Both the position numbers and the translations under genes were made by a program. Shown here one piece after another: positions 50,601-60,100 of a stretch of 64,000 nucleotides of DNA (position 1 is the stretch's first letter; every line of letters begins with the position of its first letter). Under the pieces are notes generated by a model that was given only the letters and a program-made list of their open reading frames with translations, was not told where the DNA came from and searched no databases. The stretch is from Mucilaginibacter straminoryzae (GTDB lineage Bacteria; Bacteroidota; Bacteroidia; Sphingobacteriales; Sphingobacteriaceae). The DNA lies in NCBI RefSeq assembly GCF_022953055.1, contig NZ_JALJEJ010000001.1:62001-126000 (forward strand), in the 5' to 3' direction.

Positions 50601-50631
50601 AAAAAACGCCGCCTGATTAACTCAAGCGGCG
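50601..50631 (-). terminator. Terminator of DUF4397 gene
   Basis: CGCCGC (50607-50612) pairs with GCGGCG (50626-50631); on the minus strand TTTTTTTG follows. It lies 26 bases after the DUF4397 stop. Confidence 0.8.
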
Positions 50632-50656
50632 CCACCTTTCGGTCTGATTATAATAG

Positions 50657-51361
50657 TTAATAGTAGTCTACATTATCCTGGATATGTGCGCTCAAGCCCG
50701 TTTGAGTTGTTCCCCCTGAAACTCCCTGCAGCCATACAGTATACATGGAACCTGCCCGAAGAGAGACATTGGATACAATAGAGAGCACATTGCCACCCTG
50801 GCGCACTTCGAAAGTATAGGTTTTGTTACCCTGTACCGGTACAAAAGCAGAATATGTTCTGTAAGTTTTACCGGTGGCAATAGTTGCGCCTCCCTGTATA
50901 ACCAGGTCGGCTGCGCCGGCATTAGGACTCACGTTTACAAAACGGACGGTAGCCATGCCGGAAGCCGGACGCGCTACGGAATCTGCAATTAAAAGGTAAT
51001 CCGGCGTGGATACCACATTACAAAGGAACAGGGAGTAGAACCTGTCTTTCCTTAACGTCATGGTATCGGTCTTAATTTTCTGCGTACTGCCATAAAGGTT
51101 AAAGCTGGCGTTTCGCTTGCCGGTAAAAGCCCTGATGTAATCCATACTTTCGCCGCTTTTGATAGGAAAATAGTTGCCGCGATTATTATCCAGGTAAAAA
51201 TCCAGTGGTTGAGCATCTGGCGAAGCATTGATGGCGGAGATTAGTGCCGCGGGTACTTCCACGTAATCGTTCTTGTCCTTTAAGCATGAAGAAAGGGAAA
51301 TGATAAGCAAACAGATCGTCCCGATAATGCCTGCCCTTCTTAAAAGTAATTGCTGTTTCAT
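50657..51361 (-). CDS. DUF4397 lipoprotein
   Basis: From ATG 51361 the 234-residue protein has a lipoprotein signal (GIIGTICLLIISLSSC) with the lipobox Cys at about residue 27, followed by KDKNDY. The mature part is two DUF4397 beta-sandwich repeats (SAINASPDAQPLDFYLDNN and VRFVNVSPNAGAADLVIQGG). It should be lipid-anchored, probably in the outer membrane. The family has no known activity. It is a single-gene unit with its own terminator. Confidence 0.88.
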   Translation of the reverse strand: MKQQLLLRRAGIIGTICLLIISLSSCLKDKNDYVEVPAALISAINASPDAQPLDFYLDNNRGNYFPIKSGESMDYIRAFTGKRNASFNLYGSTQKIKTDTMTLRKDRFYSLFLCNVVSTPDYLLIADSVARPASGMATVRFVNVSPNAGAADLVIQGGATIATGKTYRTYSAFVPVQGNKTYTFEVRQGGNVLSIVSNVSLRAGSMYTVWLQGVSGGTTQTGLSAHIQDNVDYY

Positions 51362-51465
51362 TTTAACAATAATGGTAATGTAAACAGTGTTACGCAAAGA
51401 GAATCGCTTTCGCTACAAATGGTTTACCTTATCGTTAAATTTTTTCGAGCGCCAAAAGGTAACAT

Positions 51466-52554
51466 TTAAAACAACCTCAACTGATCCGTCCCTTCTTCTT
51501 TATCCGCTATGTTAAAATTGGATAGTGTGATGCCCAGCAACCTAATGCGCACGTCCGTAAGGTCTGTCCCGGTTAAGAGTTGTTTAGCCGTTTCCGCAAT
51601 GGTTATTTCATCGCCAGTGGGCAAGGTGAATGACTGGCTTCGGGTGATCTGCCGGAAATCGCTGTACTTTACTTTTATGGTTACCGTCCGACCTTTTAAT
51701 TGATAACGTTCCAAACGGGAAGCAACGGTAGCTGCAATTTTATCCAGATGGGAGAACATTTCTTCCGTAGTTGTCAGATCGTAAGCAAAAGTATCTTCTG
51801 CACCAACAGATTTGGTTTCGCGATGCGGTTGTACCGGGCGGTTATCAATCCCGCGGACAATCTGGTAGTAAAACAGTCCTGTCTTGCCGAAATGCCTTAT
51901 CATCTCCTGTTCAGAAAGCTGCTTCAGATCCAAACCGGTGTGCAGGTTCATACGTTTCATTTTATCCGCCGTCACTTTTCCCACACCGTAAAACTTCTCC
52001 ACCGGGAGCTTTTCCATAAAGGTCTGTATAGCAGAAGGGCCGATGAATTTCAGGCCATCGGGCTTATTTATGTCTGAAGCAATTTTGGCCACAAACTTAT
52101 TTACGGAAACCCCTGCCGAGGCTGTTAGTTGTAGTTCTTCCTTTATGGCCGCTTTAATCTCCTGCGCAATATCAATTGCAGAGCCGATGTTCAGTTTATC
52201 TTCGGTAACATCCAGGTAAGCTTCGTCTAAAGATAACGGCTCGATCAGATCGGTATACCTACTGAAGATCGCCCTGATCTGCTGCGAAACTTCTTTATAT
52301 ACTGCAAACCGTGGGCGGACAAATATGGCATGCGGACAAAGCTGCTGCGCCTTTTTGGAAGGCATGGCAGAGCGTACGCCAAACTTGCGGGCTTCGTAAC
52401 TGGCCGTAGCCACTACACCGCCGCGGCCTTCGGGTAACCCGCCCACTACAATGGGTTTACCCAGATATTCGGGATGATCGCGCTGCTCCACAGAAGCATA
52501 GAATGCATCCATATCGATATGGATGATCTTACGGAGAGGAGCAGTTTCTGGCAT
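51466..52554 (-). CDS. dinB: DNA polymerase IV
   Basis: The 362-residue Y-family polymerase is complete: IHIDMDAFYASVEQ with the first catalytic Asp, SLDEAYLDVTE with the Asp-Glu pair, SAGVSVNKFVAKIASD, the helix-hairpin-helix VGKVTADKMKRM, the little-finger domain from about residue 245, and the C-terminal clamp-binding DQLRLF. It carries out translesion synthesis. A broken second copy of its 3' third lies at 16499-16850. Confidence 0.97.
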   Translation of the reverse strand: MPETAPLRKIIHIDMDAFYASVEQRDHPEYLGKPIVVGGLPEGRGGVVATASYEARKFGVRSAMPSKKAQQLCPHAIFVRPRFAVYKEVSQQIRAIFSRYTDLIEPLSLDEAYLDVTEDKLNIGSAIDIAQEIKAAIKEELQLTASAGVSVNKFVAKIASDINKPDGLKFIGPSAIQTFMEKLPVEKFYGVGKVTADKMKRMNLHTGLDLKQLSEQEMIRHFGKTGLFYYQIVRGIDNRPVQPHRETKSVGAEDTFAYDLTTTEEMFSHLDKIAATVASRLERYQLKGRTVTIKVKYSDFRQITRSQSFTLPTGDEITIAETAKQLLTGTDLTDVRIRLLGITLSNFNIADKEEGTDQLRLF

Positions 52555-52742
52555 AAAACAAATATACGCACGGCTCCTGTATACTACTTAAAGAATAGCT
52601 TTTCTAAATCTCTCCCTTGGGGGAGACTTTAATATCACTAAGTCCTATCCAATTGGAAGATGTTGATGCAATTGAATTAAAAAAGTACCCCCGTTGGGAG
52701 CTTTAGAGGGGTTTTTTATTTGAGATGGTGGCGAGGACCCCT

Positions 52743-52750
52743 TATATTTG
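52743..52750 (+). promoter_or_regulatory. -7 box five bases before csaA ATG
   Basis: TATATTTG (52743-52750) fits TAnnTTTG and ends five bases before ATG 52756, so transcription should start at or beside the start codon. It also rules out the ATG at 52720. Confidence 0.65.
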
Positions 52751-52755
52751 CCGCG

Positions 52756-53091
52756 ATGGAAACAATTACCTGGGAAGACTTTGAGCGCGTAGCGATACAT
52801 GTAGGCACCATACTGGAAGTGCAGGATTTTCCGAAAGCACGGAAACCGGCCTACCAGGTTAGGGTAGATTTTGGCCCGCACGGGATTCGCTGGTCGAGCG
52901 CGCAGATCACCAAACATTATACAAAGGAAGAATTAGTGGGCAGGCAAATCCTGGGGGTGATCAATTTCCCTAAAAAACAGATCGCCAACTTTATGTCGGA
53001 ATTTCTGGTTACGGGTCTGGCTGATGAGAACGGCGATATTGTACTGGCAGCAGTAGAGCGGCCCGTACCCAATGGAAGCAGGCTGATATGA
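52756..53091 (+). CDS. csaA: CsaA-like tRNA-binding chaperone
   Basis: The 111-residue protein is a single OB-fold tRNA-binding domain: [40 protein letters not shown] and [19 protein letters not shown] are CsaA signatures. CsaA is a dimeric chaperone-like protein that binds tRNA and has been linked to protein export. The start is ATG 52756, set by the promoter box. Its stop overlaps the next start (ATGA), coupling it to a tRNA-deaminase-like gene, which makes a shared tRNA-related role plausible. Confidence 0.92.
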   Translation: METITWEDFERVAIHVGTILEVQDFPKARKPAYQVRVDFGPHGIRWSSAQITKHYTKEELVGRQILGVINFPKKQIANFMSEFLVTGLADENGDIVLAAVERPVPNGSRLI

Positions 53092-53564
53092 GGTATATCT
53101 CTTTTGATGGCGAAGCGAGCATCTCGCCAGACGAATTTTTTATGAACGAAGCGCTGCGAGAAGCACGCGAAGCGCTGAAAGAGGACGAAATACCCATTGG
53201 TGCTATTGTTACCTGTAAGGGTCAGATCATCGGGCGGGGGCATAACCTTACCGAGCGGTTGAATGATGTTTCTGCCCACGCAGAAATGCAGGCGCTTACC
53301 GCGGCCGCAAATTATATGGGTGGCAAGTACCTCAAAGACTGTACGCTGTACGTAACAATGGAGCCTTGCGTAATGTGCGCCGGTGCATCGTACTGGTTCC
53401 AGGTAGGGCGGATCGTTTTCGGTGCGTACGATACCAAACTGGGTTTTGGCAGGCTGAACCAGAAGATCACCCATCCTAAAACGATTATTACCGGGGGTAT
53501 CAAAGAAAATGAGTGCGCGCAGTTGGTCCGTGACTTCTTCAAGAGCAAGCGACAGAAAACTTGA
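53088..53564 (+). CDS. tadA: TadA-like nucleoside deaminase
   Basis: The 158-residue zinc deaminase has the HAE motif in [11 protein letters not shown] and PCVMCAGA in [10 protein letters not shown]. TadA edits A34 to inosine in tRNA-Arg(ACG); the neighbouring CsaA supports a tRNA substrate, but guanine deaminase-like relatives share these motifs. ATG 53088 overlaps the csaA stop by three bases; ATG 53142 ([12 protein letters not shown]) gives a shorter N-terminus closer to E. coli TadA and is an alternative. Confidence 0.88.
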   Translation: MRYISFDGEASISPDEFFMNEALREAREALKEDEIPIGAIVTCKGQIIGRGHNLTERLNDVSAHAEMQALTAAANYMGGKYLKDCTLYVTMEPCVMCAGASYWFQVGRIVFGAYDTKLGFGRLNQKITHPKTIITGGIKENECAQLVRDFFKSKRQKT

Positions 53565-53596
53565 CATTTAAAGAACATTTATTTTAAACCGGGCTT

Positions 53597-53604
53597 TATA
53601 TTTG
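53597..53604 (+). promoter_or_regulatory. -7 box for superoxide dismutase gene
   Basis: TATATTTG lies 35 bases before the ATG at 53640. The -33 TTG is not clear. Confidence 0.6.
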
Positions 53605-53639
53605 CACAGATACATTGTTAACCTTAAAAACTACATATT

Positions 53640-54251
53640 ATGGCTTTTGAACTTCCAGCGTTGCCTTATGCAACCGATGCATTAGAACCGCACATTGATA
53701 AAATGACCATGGAAATCCACCATGGCAAACACCATCAAGCTTATGTTACCAATTTAAACAAGGCTTTAGAAGGTAAACCAGAAGCTAACAGCAGCATTGA
53801 AGAGATCATCAAAAATATCTCGAAATTCCCTGCGGCAGTGCGTAACAATGGTGGCGGTCACTATAACCACACCCTGTTCTGGACTTTATTATCTCCAAAC
53901 GGCGGCGGCGAGCCAACAGGCGATTTAGCTAAAGCGATCAGCAGCACTTTCGGTTCATTTGCAGATTTTAAAACTAAAGTGAATGAAGCCGGTGCTACCC
54001 GTTTCGGCTCTGGCTGGGCCTGGTTAATTGTTACCCCGGATAAAAAACTGGCGGTTACTTCTTCTCCAAACCAGGATAACCCATTAATGGATATCGCTGA
54101 AGTAAAAGGTACGCCTATCTTCGGTATCGACGTTTGGGAACACGCTTATTACCTGAAATATCAGAACCGTCGCCCGGATTACTTAGCTGCTATCTGGAAC
54201 GTAATTAACTGGAACCACGTTGCCGAGCTGTATAAAAAAGCGATCGGATAA
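53640..54251 (+). CDS. sodA: Superoxide dismutase (Fe/Mn family)
   Basis: The 203-residue enzyme has the full set of metal ligands: His in [15 protein letters not shown], His in [10 protein letters not shown], Asp and His in the signature [11 protein letters not shown]. It dismutates superoxide in the cytosol. Gly in [11 protein letters not shown] is compatible with Mn or cambialistic forms; the metal cannot be fixed by eye. The gene has its own promoter and a strong terminator and lies near oxyR-related functions. Confidence 0.96.
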   Translation: MAFELPALPYATDALEPHIDKMTMEIHHGKHHQAYVTNLNKALEGKPEANSSIEEIIKNISKFPAAVRNNGGGHYNHTLFWTLLSPNGGGEPTGDLAKAISSTFGSFADFKTKVNEAGATRFGSGWAWLIVTPDKKLAVTSSPNQDNPLMDIAEVKGTPIFGIDVWEHAYYLKYQNRRPDYLAAIWNVINWNHVAELYKKAIG

Positions 54252-54282
54252 CCAAAGAATGGTTAAATAATAAGATAACATG

Positions 54283-54313
54283 CGGCAGGATAAACAATTT
54301 CCTGCCGTTTTTT
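54283..54313 (+). terminator. Terminator of superoxide dismutase gene
   Basis: CGGCAGG (54283-54289) pairs with CCTGCCG (54301-54307) around an 11-base loop and TTTTTTA follows. An in-frame ATG at 54280 for the next gene overlaps it and is rejected. Confidence 0.88.
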
Positions 54314-54342
54314 ATTTGTATCATAATAAAAGCATTTATGAT

Positions 54343-54504
54343 ATGAAAAAGTTAACCATTCCTTCTTTGTTGTTAGTACTTACTGTATTGAGTAGCTGCC
54401 GTGTAATCGGCGATATTTTTAAAGCCGGTGTTTATGTAGGCGTCATCGTTGTTGTGGTGATCGTCGGGCTGATCATCTGGCTGATTTCGAAATTCAGAGG
54501 ATAA
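54343..54504 (+). CDS. Small membrane lipoprotein
   Basis: From ATG 54343 the protein has 53 residues: a lipoprotein signal (KKLTIPSLLLVLTVLSSC) with lipobox Cys, a short RVIGDIFKAG linker and one hydrophobic helix (VYVGVIVVVVIVGLIIWLI), then SKFRG. It would be tethered at both lipid and helix. Similar tiny proteins occur in many Bacteroidota; the role is unknown. The start is chosen because the earlier ATG is in the sodA terminator. Confidence 0.65.
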   Translation: MKKLTIPSLLLVLTVLSSCRVIGDIFKAGVYVGVIVVVVIVGLIIWLISKFRG

Positions 54505-54544
54505 ATTTTTATTTTACGATCCTCATTCTCCGAGGGTTTATTTT

Positions 54545-55540
54545 ATGAAAGCGATAGTTCTGGAAAGCGCCGAGAGGCCATATGTTTATCAAGAAGTAGA
54601 CAAGCCAACGCTTGGGCCTGGCGAAGCATTGGTGCAGATCAGGGCGGCCGCCCTGAACCGTAGGGATTACTGGATCAGTATCGGCAAATATGCCGGTATC
54701 AAATATCCGTCTATTCTTGGTTCAGATGGCGCTGGAATAGTGGCCGAAGTGTATGATGATGCAGATAAGCACTGGCTCGGCCAGGAGGTGATCATCAACC
54801 CAAGCCATGATTGGGGCGAACATCCGGAATATCAGGGTAAAGATTTTAAAATTTTAGGCTTACCTGAACACGGCACTTTCGCCGAATTCATAAAAGTTAA
54901 AACCGAATACCTGCACGCCAAGCCGGCACATTTGAATTGGGAACAAGCGGCGGCTATTCCTCTCGCAGGACTTACGGCCTATCGCGCCCTGTTTACAAAA
55001 GGGAGGCTTAAAGCTGGCGATAAAGTACTGATTGTAGGTGTCGGCGCGGGTACTGGTGCATTTGCCCTGCAATGGGCGGTAGCGGCGGGTGCTAAAGTAT
55101 TTGTAACTTCTGGTAGCGGCGAAAAGATTGAACGGGCAAGGCAGCTCGGCGCGGCCGCGGGTGTCAATTATAAAGCACAGGATTGGGCCGAGGAATTGAA
55201 ACATATGGCCGGCGGTTTCGATGTAGTGATCGATAGCGCCATCGGCGAAGGGTTTGCTAAAATTCCTGACTTGTGTAATCCCGGTGCGCGGATAGTACTG
55301 TTTGGCGCAACCGCAGGTGATTTCCCTGGCTTTAACGCCCGCATGTTCTTCTGGAAACAACTGCAACTGTTGGGCACTACCATGGGCACAAAAGAAGAAT
55401 TTGCAGCCATGTTAAAGCTGGTGAACGAACATCAGATTGTTCCGGTGATAGATGAAGTGTTTAGTATGGCAGACCCTGCAAAGGCATTTGAAAAAATGAG
55501 GGATTCTTCCCAATTCGGCAAGCTGGTGCTTACAACCTGA
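54545..55540 (+). CDS. Quinone-reductase-like medium-chain dehydrogenase
   Basis: The 331-residue protein belongs to the medium-chain dehydrogenase/reductase superfamily: GroES-like N-terminal domain with AALNRRDYWISIGKY and LGSDGAGIVAEV, then a Rossmann domain with VLIVGVGAGTGAFALQ. Catalytic and structural zinc Cys are missing, which fits the NADPH:quinone reductase-like branch. It reduces an enone or quinone using NADPH. The ferredoxin-reductase-like gene starts four bases after its stop, suggesting a joint redox role. Confidence 0.88.
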   Translation: MKAIVLESAERPYVYQEVDKPTLGPGEALVQIRAAALNRRDYWISIGKYAGIKYPSILGSDGAGIVAEVYDDADKHWLGQEVIINPSHDWGEHPEYQGKDFKILGLPEHGTFAEFIKVKTEYLHAKPAHLNWEQAAAIPLAGLTAYRALFTKGRLKAGDKVLIVGVGAGTGAFALQWAVAAGAKVFVTSGSGEKIERARQLGAAAGVNYKAQDWAEELKHMAGGFDVVIDSAIGEGFAKIPDLCNPGARIVLFGATAGDFPGFNARMFFWKQLQLLGTTMGTKEEFAAMLKLVNEHQIVPVIDEVFSMADPAKAFEKMRDSSQFGKLVLTT

Positions 55541-55543
55541 TCA

Positions 55544-56563
55544 ATGGAGCAACTGCAGCTTATTGTTAGCCATATTAAAAAGGAAACCCACGATACCGCC
55601 ACCTTCTATTTTAAACAGGTAAACGGCGAACGGGTAAGTTATCAGGCCGGACAGTTCATAACGCTGATCTTCAGTCACCATCATGAAGAAGTGCGCCGTT
55701 CGTATTCGCTAAGTTCCTCGCCGGACGAAGAACTACTTTCGATTACGGTAAAGCGGGTGGCTAACGGCGAAATATCCCGTTATATGCTTGGCTATGTAAA
55801 GCCCGGCGATATTATTAATGCAACAGTACCAGCCGGGCGTTTTGTGCTTCCGCTTACGGATCGTTCGGGTAACATCGTTTATTTTGCCGCGGGTAGTGGT
55901 ATCGTTCCTATTTACAGCCATGTAAAATTCGGGCTGAAGTATATGCCTTCAGTCCGTTTTACGCTCATCTACAGTAGCCAGTCTGAAAAGGATGTGATCT
56001 TTCGCGAGCAACTTAATGCACTTCAATCGCAGTATCCTGGAAGGCTAAAGGTGTATTATCACATCAGTGATGCAGGCGACAGGTTGAACAACCAGCTGTT
56101 GGAAAAGCAAGTGAAGCAACTGACAAAAGGGGACTTTGGCGATCACTGGTTTTATATCTGCGGGCCGTTCACCTACATGCGTATGGTACAGCTTACCTTG
56201 TTGTACATGGGTGTGAGCCAGGAAAGGATCAGGCGCGAGAACTTTGTATTAGAGACCGTCCCTGTGATTACATCGCTGCATAATTTTCCGCCCAAAAAGA
56301 TCCGGATTTATTTTAAAGGCGAATGGCATGATGTGCTGGAAGGTGAGAACCAGACAATCCTACAAACGGGCCTGCAAAATAATTTAAGCTTGCCCTACAA
56401 TTGCCGTGGCGGCGTTTGTGCCACCTGTGTAGCCAGATGTACCAATGGGAAGGTGGAGATGGTGAAAAACGAAACCCTGACACCCGAAGAACTGGCGAAG
56501 GGATTTGTACTTACCTGCACCGCCCATGCGCTGGAAGATGGAACGGAAATTCGCTTCGAATAG
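55544..56563 (+). CDS. Flavin reductase with C-terminal 2Fe-2S domain (PaaE-like)
   Basis: The 339-residue protein combines three modules: an FAD domain with the RSYSLSSSPDE motif (about 50-60), an NAD(P) domain with VYFAAGSGIVPIYSH and FYICGPFTYMRM, and a plant-type ferredoxin domain with CRGGVCATC (C-x4-C-x2-C) and the final Cys in VLTCTAH. This is the layout of PaaE/Hmp-like oxygenase reductases. It passes electrons from NAD(P)H to an iron-sulfur or haem partner. It converges on the PepSY gene with five bases between stops. Confidence 0.92.
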   Translation: MEQLQLIVSHIKKETHDTATFYFKQVNGERVSYQAGQFITLIFSHHHEEVRRSYSLSSSPDEELLSITVKRVANGEISRYMLGYVKPGDIINATVPAGRFVLPLTDRSGNIVYFAAGSGIVPIYSHVKFGLKYMPSVRFTLIYSSQSEKDVIFREQLNALQSQYPGRLKVYYHISDAGDRLNNQLLEKQVKQLTKGDFGDHWFYICGPFTYMRMVQLTLLYMGVSQERIRRENFVLETVPVITSLHNFPPKKIRIYFKGEWHDVLEGENQTILQTGLQNNLSLPYNCRGGVCATCVARCTNGKVEMVKNETLTPEELAKGFVLTCTAHALEDGTEIRFE

Positions 56564-56568
56564 ATCGT

Positions 56569-57723
56569 TTAGGACGTTATACGTTGACGCCTGTCGACAT
56601 AGTGTTTCACCTTACGGGTCTTGGGTTTCTTTTTCTTGCCCAGGTAGATGATCAGCCCGGTAATGGGTAAGCTGGCGCAGATGAGGCTGGCTAAGAAAGC
56701 AATGATCTTACCGGTCAGCCCGGCAACCTGTCCTACGTGGATATCATAATTCAGGTCGTTCAGTTTCAGTCCGGTACTTTTCTTTTCATTCGGCAGGTAT
56801 TTTAACAGCTTCCCGGTGTACCTGTCGAACTGATAGGTATCATTGTTTCCAAACCGCATAGACCTTTGATAGGCAGTTACCCCGATTGTTCCCAATGGTG
56901 TACCATCATCACTGATCAGGAACATCTTCGCATCTGCGGAGCGTTGCTGCGCATGTATCAATGCCCGGTCTATTACCGGTATCGTTGCAATTCTATTTTT
57001 TAATAACGAATCTGATTTGAAATCAATTTTCTCTATAGGGTAATTCTTCCCTAGGTTGCCTGCGTTATATATGCCTTTCTCTACCCATTTGAAAGACATG
57101 GATAATCCTGTAATCGCTAATATCAGGCTGATAGCCGAGGCGTAAAATCCGAGTACGTTATGCAGATCGTAATTTACCCTGCGCCAGCGTCCGTTCCATT
57201 TTATACGGAAACTGCGTTTACGGTCTGATTTTCTTTTCGGCCACCATAAGATAATCCCCGTAATCATTAAGGCTACAAAGATCAGTACGGAAACACCTAC
57301 CACCATTTGGCCGATCTTGGGCGGCAGTAATAAATACAGATGGATGTATTCAACCACCACAAAGAAATTGCCTGATAGCAGTTCTGAATGGAGCACCTTG
57401 CCATTGTACGGGTTGATGAGTACCGTATAGTAGCCCTTTTTCGGCACATTGGCTAAAGCACCCGCAGGGCGGTCTTTGCCGTAGTAATAGATGTAGTTTA
57501 CTGACGATCCCGGGAAAGCCCGTAAGGCCTTTTGCTTAATTGCAGAGGGAGGTAAATAAGGTTTAGGTTCAATAGTTACATGGCGGTAATCGTAAAGCGC
57601 ATCCTGTATTTCGTCCTGAAAGCAAAATAGACAACCGGTGAGGCTGACCACAAACACCACCAGCCCGGAAATAAATCCGAGCCAGCGATGGAGAAACAGG
57701 ATGCTTCTTTTAAATATCGTCAT
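56569..57723 (-). CDS. PepSY-TM membrane protein (ferrisiderophore reductase-like)
   Basis: The 384-residue protein has four hydrophobic helices: FLHRWLGFISGLVVFVVSLTG, MVVGVSVLIFVALMITGIILWW, YDLHNVLGFYASAISLILAI and IIAFLASLICASLPITGLIIY. Conserved His in the first and third helices (LHRW, LHNVLG) could bind haem. Two periplasmic PepSY-like portions lie between them. This family is commonly encoded next to TonB receptors and is thought to reduce ferric siderophores at the inner membrane. The siderophore receptor gene is six bases upstream on the same strand. Confidence 0.9.
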   Translation of the reverse strand: MTIFKRSILFLHRWLGFISGLVVFVVSLTGCLFCFQDEIQDALYDYRHVTIEPKPYLPPSAIKQKALRAFPGSSVNYIYYYGKDRPAGALANVPKKGYYTVLINPYNGKVLHSELLSGNFFVVVEYIHLYLLLPPKIGQMVVGVSVLIFVALMITGIILWWPKRKSDRKRSFRIKWNGRWRRVNYDLHNVLGFYASAISLILAITGLSMSFKWVEKGIYNAGNLGKNYPIEKIDFKSDSLLKNRIATIPVIDRALIHAQQRSADAKMFLISDDGTPLGTIGVTAYQRSMRFGNNDTYQFDRYTGKLLKYLPNEKKSTGLKLNDLNYDIHVGQVAGLTGKIIAFLASLICASLPITGLIIYLGKKKKPKTRKVKHYVDRRQRITS

Positions 57724-57729
57724 GATTAC

Positions 57730-60099
57730 TTAAAATCTGTAGCCAACAGTTACGCGCACATTACGCGGTGCTTCTGCCTGCCAGGTATATACCGTAGCGC
57801 CCTGTGGGCTGTAATAGTCGTTATGACCGCCAGAGAACAGGTAGGCATTCAACAGGTTATTCACATTTAACGCCAGGCTGTATTTTTTGTAGATATAAGA
57901 AGCCCCTGCATCTACACGGAAATAATTAGGCACATCTGTTTGGCGGGTAGAAAGGCTCCAGGGGTAACGGGTAAGCTGCCACTGGTAACCTGCAGAAAAG
58001 CCTAAGCCTTTCAGCTCACCTCTTTGCAGGCGGTAAGTTAACCAGGCGTTGGTAACATGTTTGGCAAAGCCCGGTATAGGTGAGCCAATCGCCGATGGAA
58101 GCGCCTCGTTTTTTGTAATACGCGGATTGGTGTATGCATAGTTCACCATCAGGTTCAGTCCGTTAGTGATCTCGCCCCTGGCGTCAAACTCTACGCCGTT
58201 AACTTTAGTCTGCCCCAGCGCAATTTGCAGGCCGCTGGTCGGATTATCTGGGTCTGCAATCAGCTGGTTATTTTTAATGATCTGGTAAACAGAAACAGAG
58301 GTACTCCATTTACCGTTGAACCAATCTCTTTTAATGCCGCCTTCGATGTTGTTGCCTGTAATAGGATCGGGCGTGCCACCACCACGAACGCGGCCCATCT
58401 GCGGGATAAATGCCTGGTCATACACACCATAAATTGAAGTTGCATCATCAATAGAGTAGCTAAGGCCGAAACGCGGTGTAAATTTGCGGTTCATGGCCCT
58501 GCCTGAGTATGGGTTATTAGTTACGGCATGGGTAAAACGGCCGGCCAGCGTCAGGCGTAGTTTCTGATTGAAGAAACCCAATTCGTCCTGAACATAACCG
58601 GATTGATAAGTTTGCCAATAATCAGTTCCATTTGCACGGATTTTTAAAGGCGTAGTTTCGTCAAATGGCGCCCAGGCGGCGGGTCCGTTGTTAGGATTAT
58701 AGATATTAAATGGTTTATTCGCATCTAAAGAACGCGACTGGTTAAAGTCGGCCAGGTAGTGCTTGTCGCCTAAATCTATCCCACCTAAAATACGGTGAAC
58801 AATCGGCCCTGTTTTAACTTCACCGGATACAAAAGCCTGCCCAAATTTATTCTTATTCACAGCATCCCACAAACCTAAGCTTCTATAGGCGTTGCCATTT
58901 CTTAGAATGCTGTCAATCCAGTAACTGTACCCGTTTTGTTTATAATAGAAATACGCACCCTGAACGGTAGCTGTCCACTTGTCACTGAATTTATGCTCGT
59001 AAGTCAGGAAAGCGCTATGATCGTTTATCGCGGTTGAAGGCGAGTTAGACGGCGCATTGGTGAAATCTCTTGGTAAAGTTTTATAACCATCGGTAGAGAA
59101 TAAATAAGCCGTACCAAAGGCATTCATGCGTTGGTATTGATAGGTGTATTCTGCGGTAAGGGTATTTTTATCGTCGAACTTGTAGCGCAATACGGGATCT
59201 ACACCGAATTTATTGGTAAAATCATAAGGGCGGAAACTTTTAGATAACTGCCCTACCAGGTTCAGGCGGTATTGTAGCTTTCCGTCTTGGGTAAAAGTTC
59301 CATCCAGGTCTGCACTGGCACGATAGGTATTAAAACTACCAGCAGTAAATTCTACCGACTGACGGTTTACGCCTGTAGGCTTTTTAGTAACTACGTTGTA
59401 AAAGCCAGAAGGGTTACCATTTGCCAGCATAAAAGCGGCCGGGCCTTTTACAAATTCAATACGGTCTACAAACGCCATATCCTCGTTCAATGGACCCCAA
59501 GGCGCCTCGATGTTAAAACCGTTGCGGAAAGGAGAAAGCCTGTCGCCGCGGCCATAAACCGGTGCGTAGTTGCCCCAGTGTTCCTGCATTACCACGCCGC
59601 TCACATTGCGTGAAACACCTTCCAGCATGTTAAAGATCTGTTGGTCTTTGATCTGGTCATTCGTCACCACCTGGATGTTTTGCGGAACCTGCAACAATGG
59701 TTCGTTCAGGCGAAGGCTGGGTGAAGGCTGGTCTACTTTGTATTTTTTATGGTTACCCAGTATGGCAACCTCGCCCAATTGGCTGGCGTTTTCAGAAAGC
59801 ATAAAGTTTACAGAGGTAGTCGCTCCGGCTGTAACGGTTACCGTTTTTTCTGCGGGAGTAAGGCCAACGGCCGATACTTTGATGGTATAGTTGCCGGGCT
59901 TCACCTTACTAATAGTAAAGTGACCTTTTTCATTGGTTAACGTTCCGCGTGTAGTGTTGGCTAAACCAATGGTTACCGCTTCAACCGGCTTACCGTCGGC
60001 ACTGGTTACCGTGCCTTGAATGGTACCGCCCCGTTGTGCAAAAGCGTTGCTAAAAAGAGTAAAAAGAATCGTGAATATGTAAATAGATTTGTTCATCAT
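57730..60099 (-). CDS. TonB-dependent siderophore receptor
   Basis: The 789-residue protein has a signal peptide (KSIYIFTILFTLFSNAFAQ), a CarboxypepD-reg-like domain (about 25-105, TIQGTVTSADGKPVEAVTIG), a plug domain (about 120-240 with VPQNIQVVTNDQIKDQQ and the GYxxR-like NGFN segment) and a 22-strand barrel ending in VRVTVGYRF with the terminal Phe for assembly. It imports ferric siderophores across the outer membrane with TonB energy. The PepSY gene follows after six bases. Its promoter is bracketed by two identical 22-base repeats, which suggests iron-dependent repression. Confidence 0.94.
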   Translation of the reverse strand: MMNKSIYIFTILFTLFSNAFAQRGGTIQGTVTSADGKPVEAVTIGLANTTRGTLTNEKGHFTISKVKPGNYTIKVSAVGLTPAEKTVTVTAGATTSVNFMLSENASQLGEVAILGNHKKYKVDQPSPSLRLNEPLLQVPQNIQVVTNDQIKDQQIFNMLEGVSRNVSGVVMQEHWGNYAPVYGRGDRLSPFRNGFNIEAPWGPLNEDMAFVDRIEFVKGPAAFMLANGNPSGFYNVVTKKPTGVNRQSVEFTAGSFNTYRASADLDGTFTQDGKLQYRLNLVGQLSKSFRPYDFTNKFGVDPVLRYKFDDKNTLTAEYTYQYQRMNAFGTAYLFSTDGYKTLPRDFTNAPSNSPSTAINDHSAFLTYEHKFSDKWTATVQGAYFYYKQNGYSYWIDSILRNGNAYRSLGLWDAVNKNKFGQAFVSGEVKTGPIVHRILGGIDLGDKHYLADFNQSRSLDANKPFNIYNPNNGPAAWAPFDETTPLKIRANGTDYWQTYQSGYVQDELGFFNQKLRLTLAGRFTHAVTNNPYSGRAMNRKFTPRFGLSYSIDDATSIYGVYDQAFIPQMGRVRGGGTPDPITGNNIEGGIKRDWFNGKWSTSVSVYQIIKNNQLIADPDNPTSGLQIALGQTKVNGVEFDARGEITNGLNLMVNYAYTNPRITKNEALPSAIGSPIPGFAKHVTNAWLTYRLQRGELKGLGFSAGYQWQLTRYPWSLSTRQTDVPNYFRVDAGASYIYKKYSLALNVNNLLNAYLFSGGHNDYYSPQGATVYTWQAEAPRNVRVTVGYRF

Positions 60100-60100
60100 T

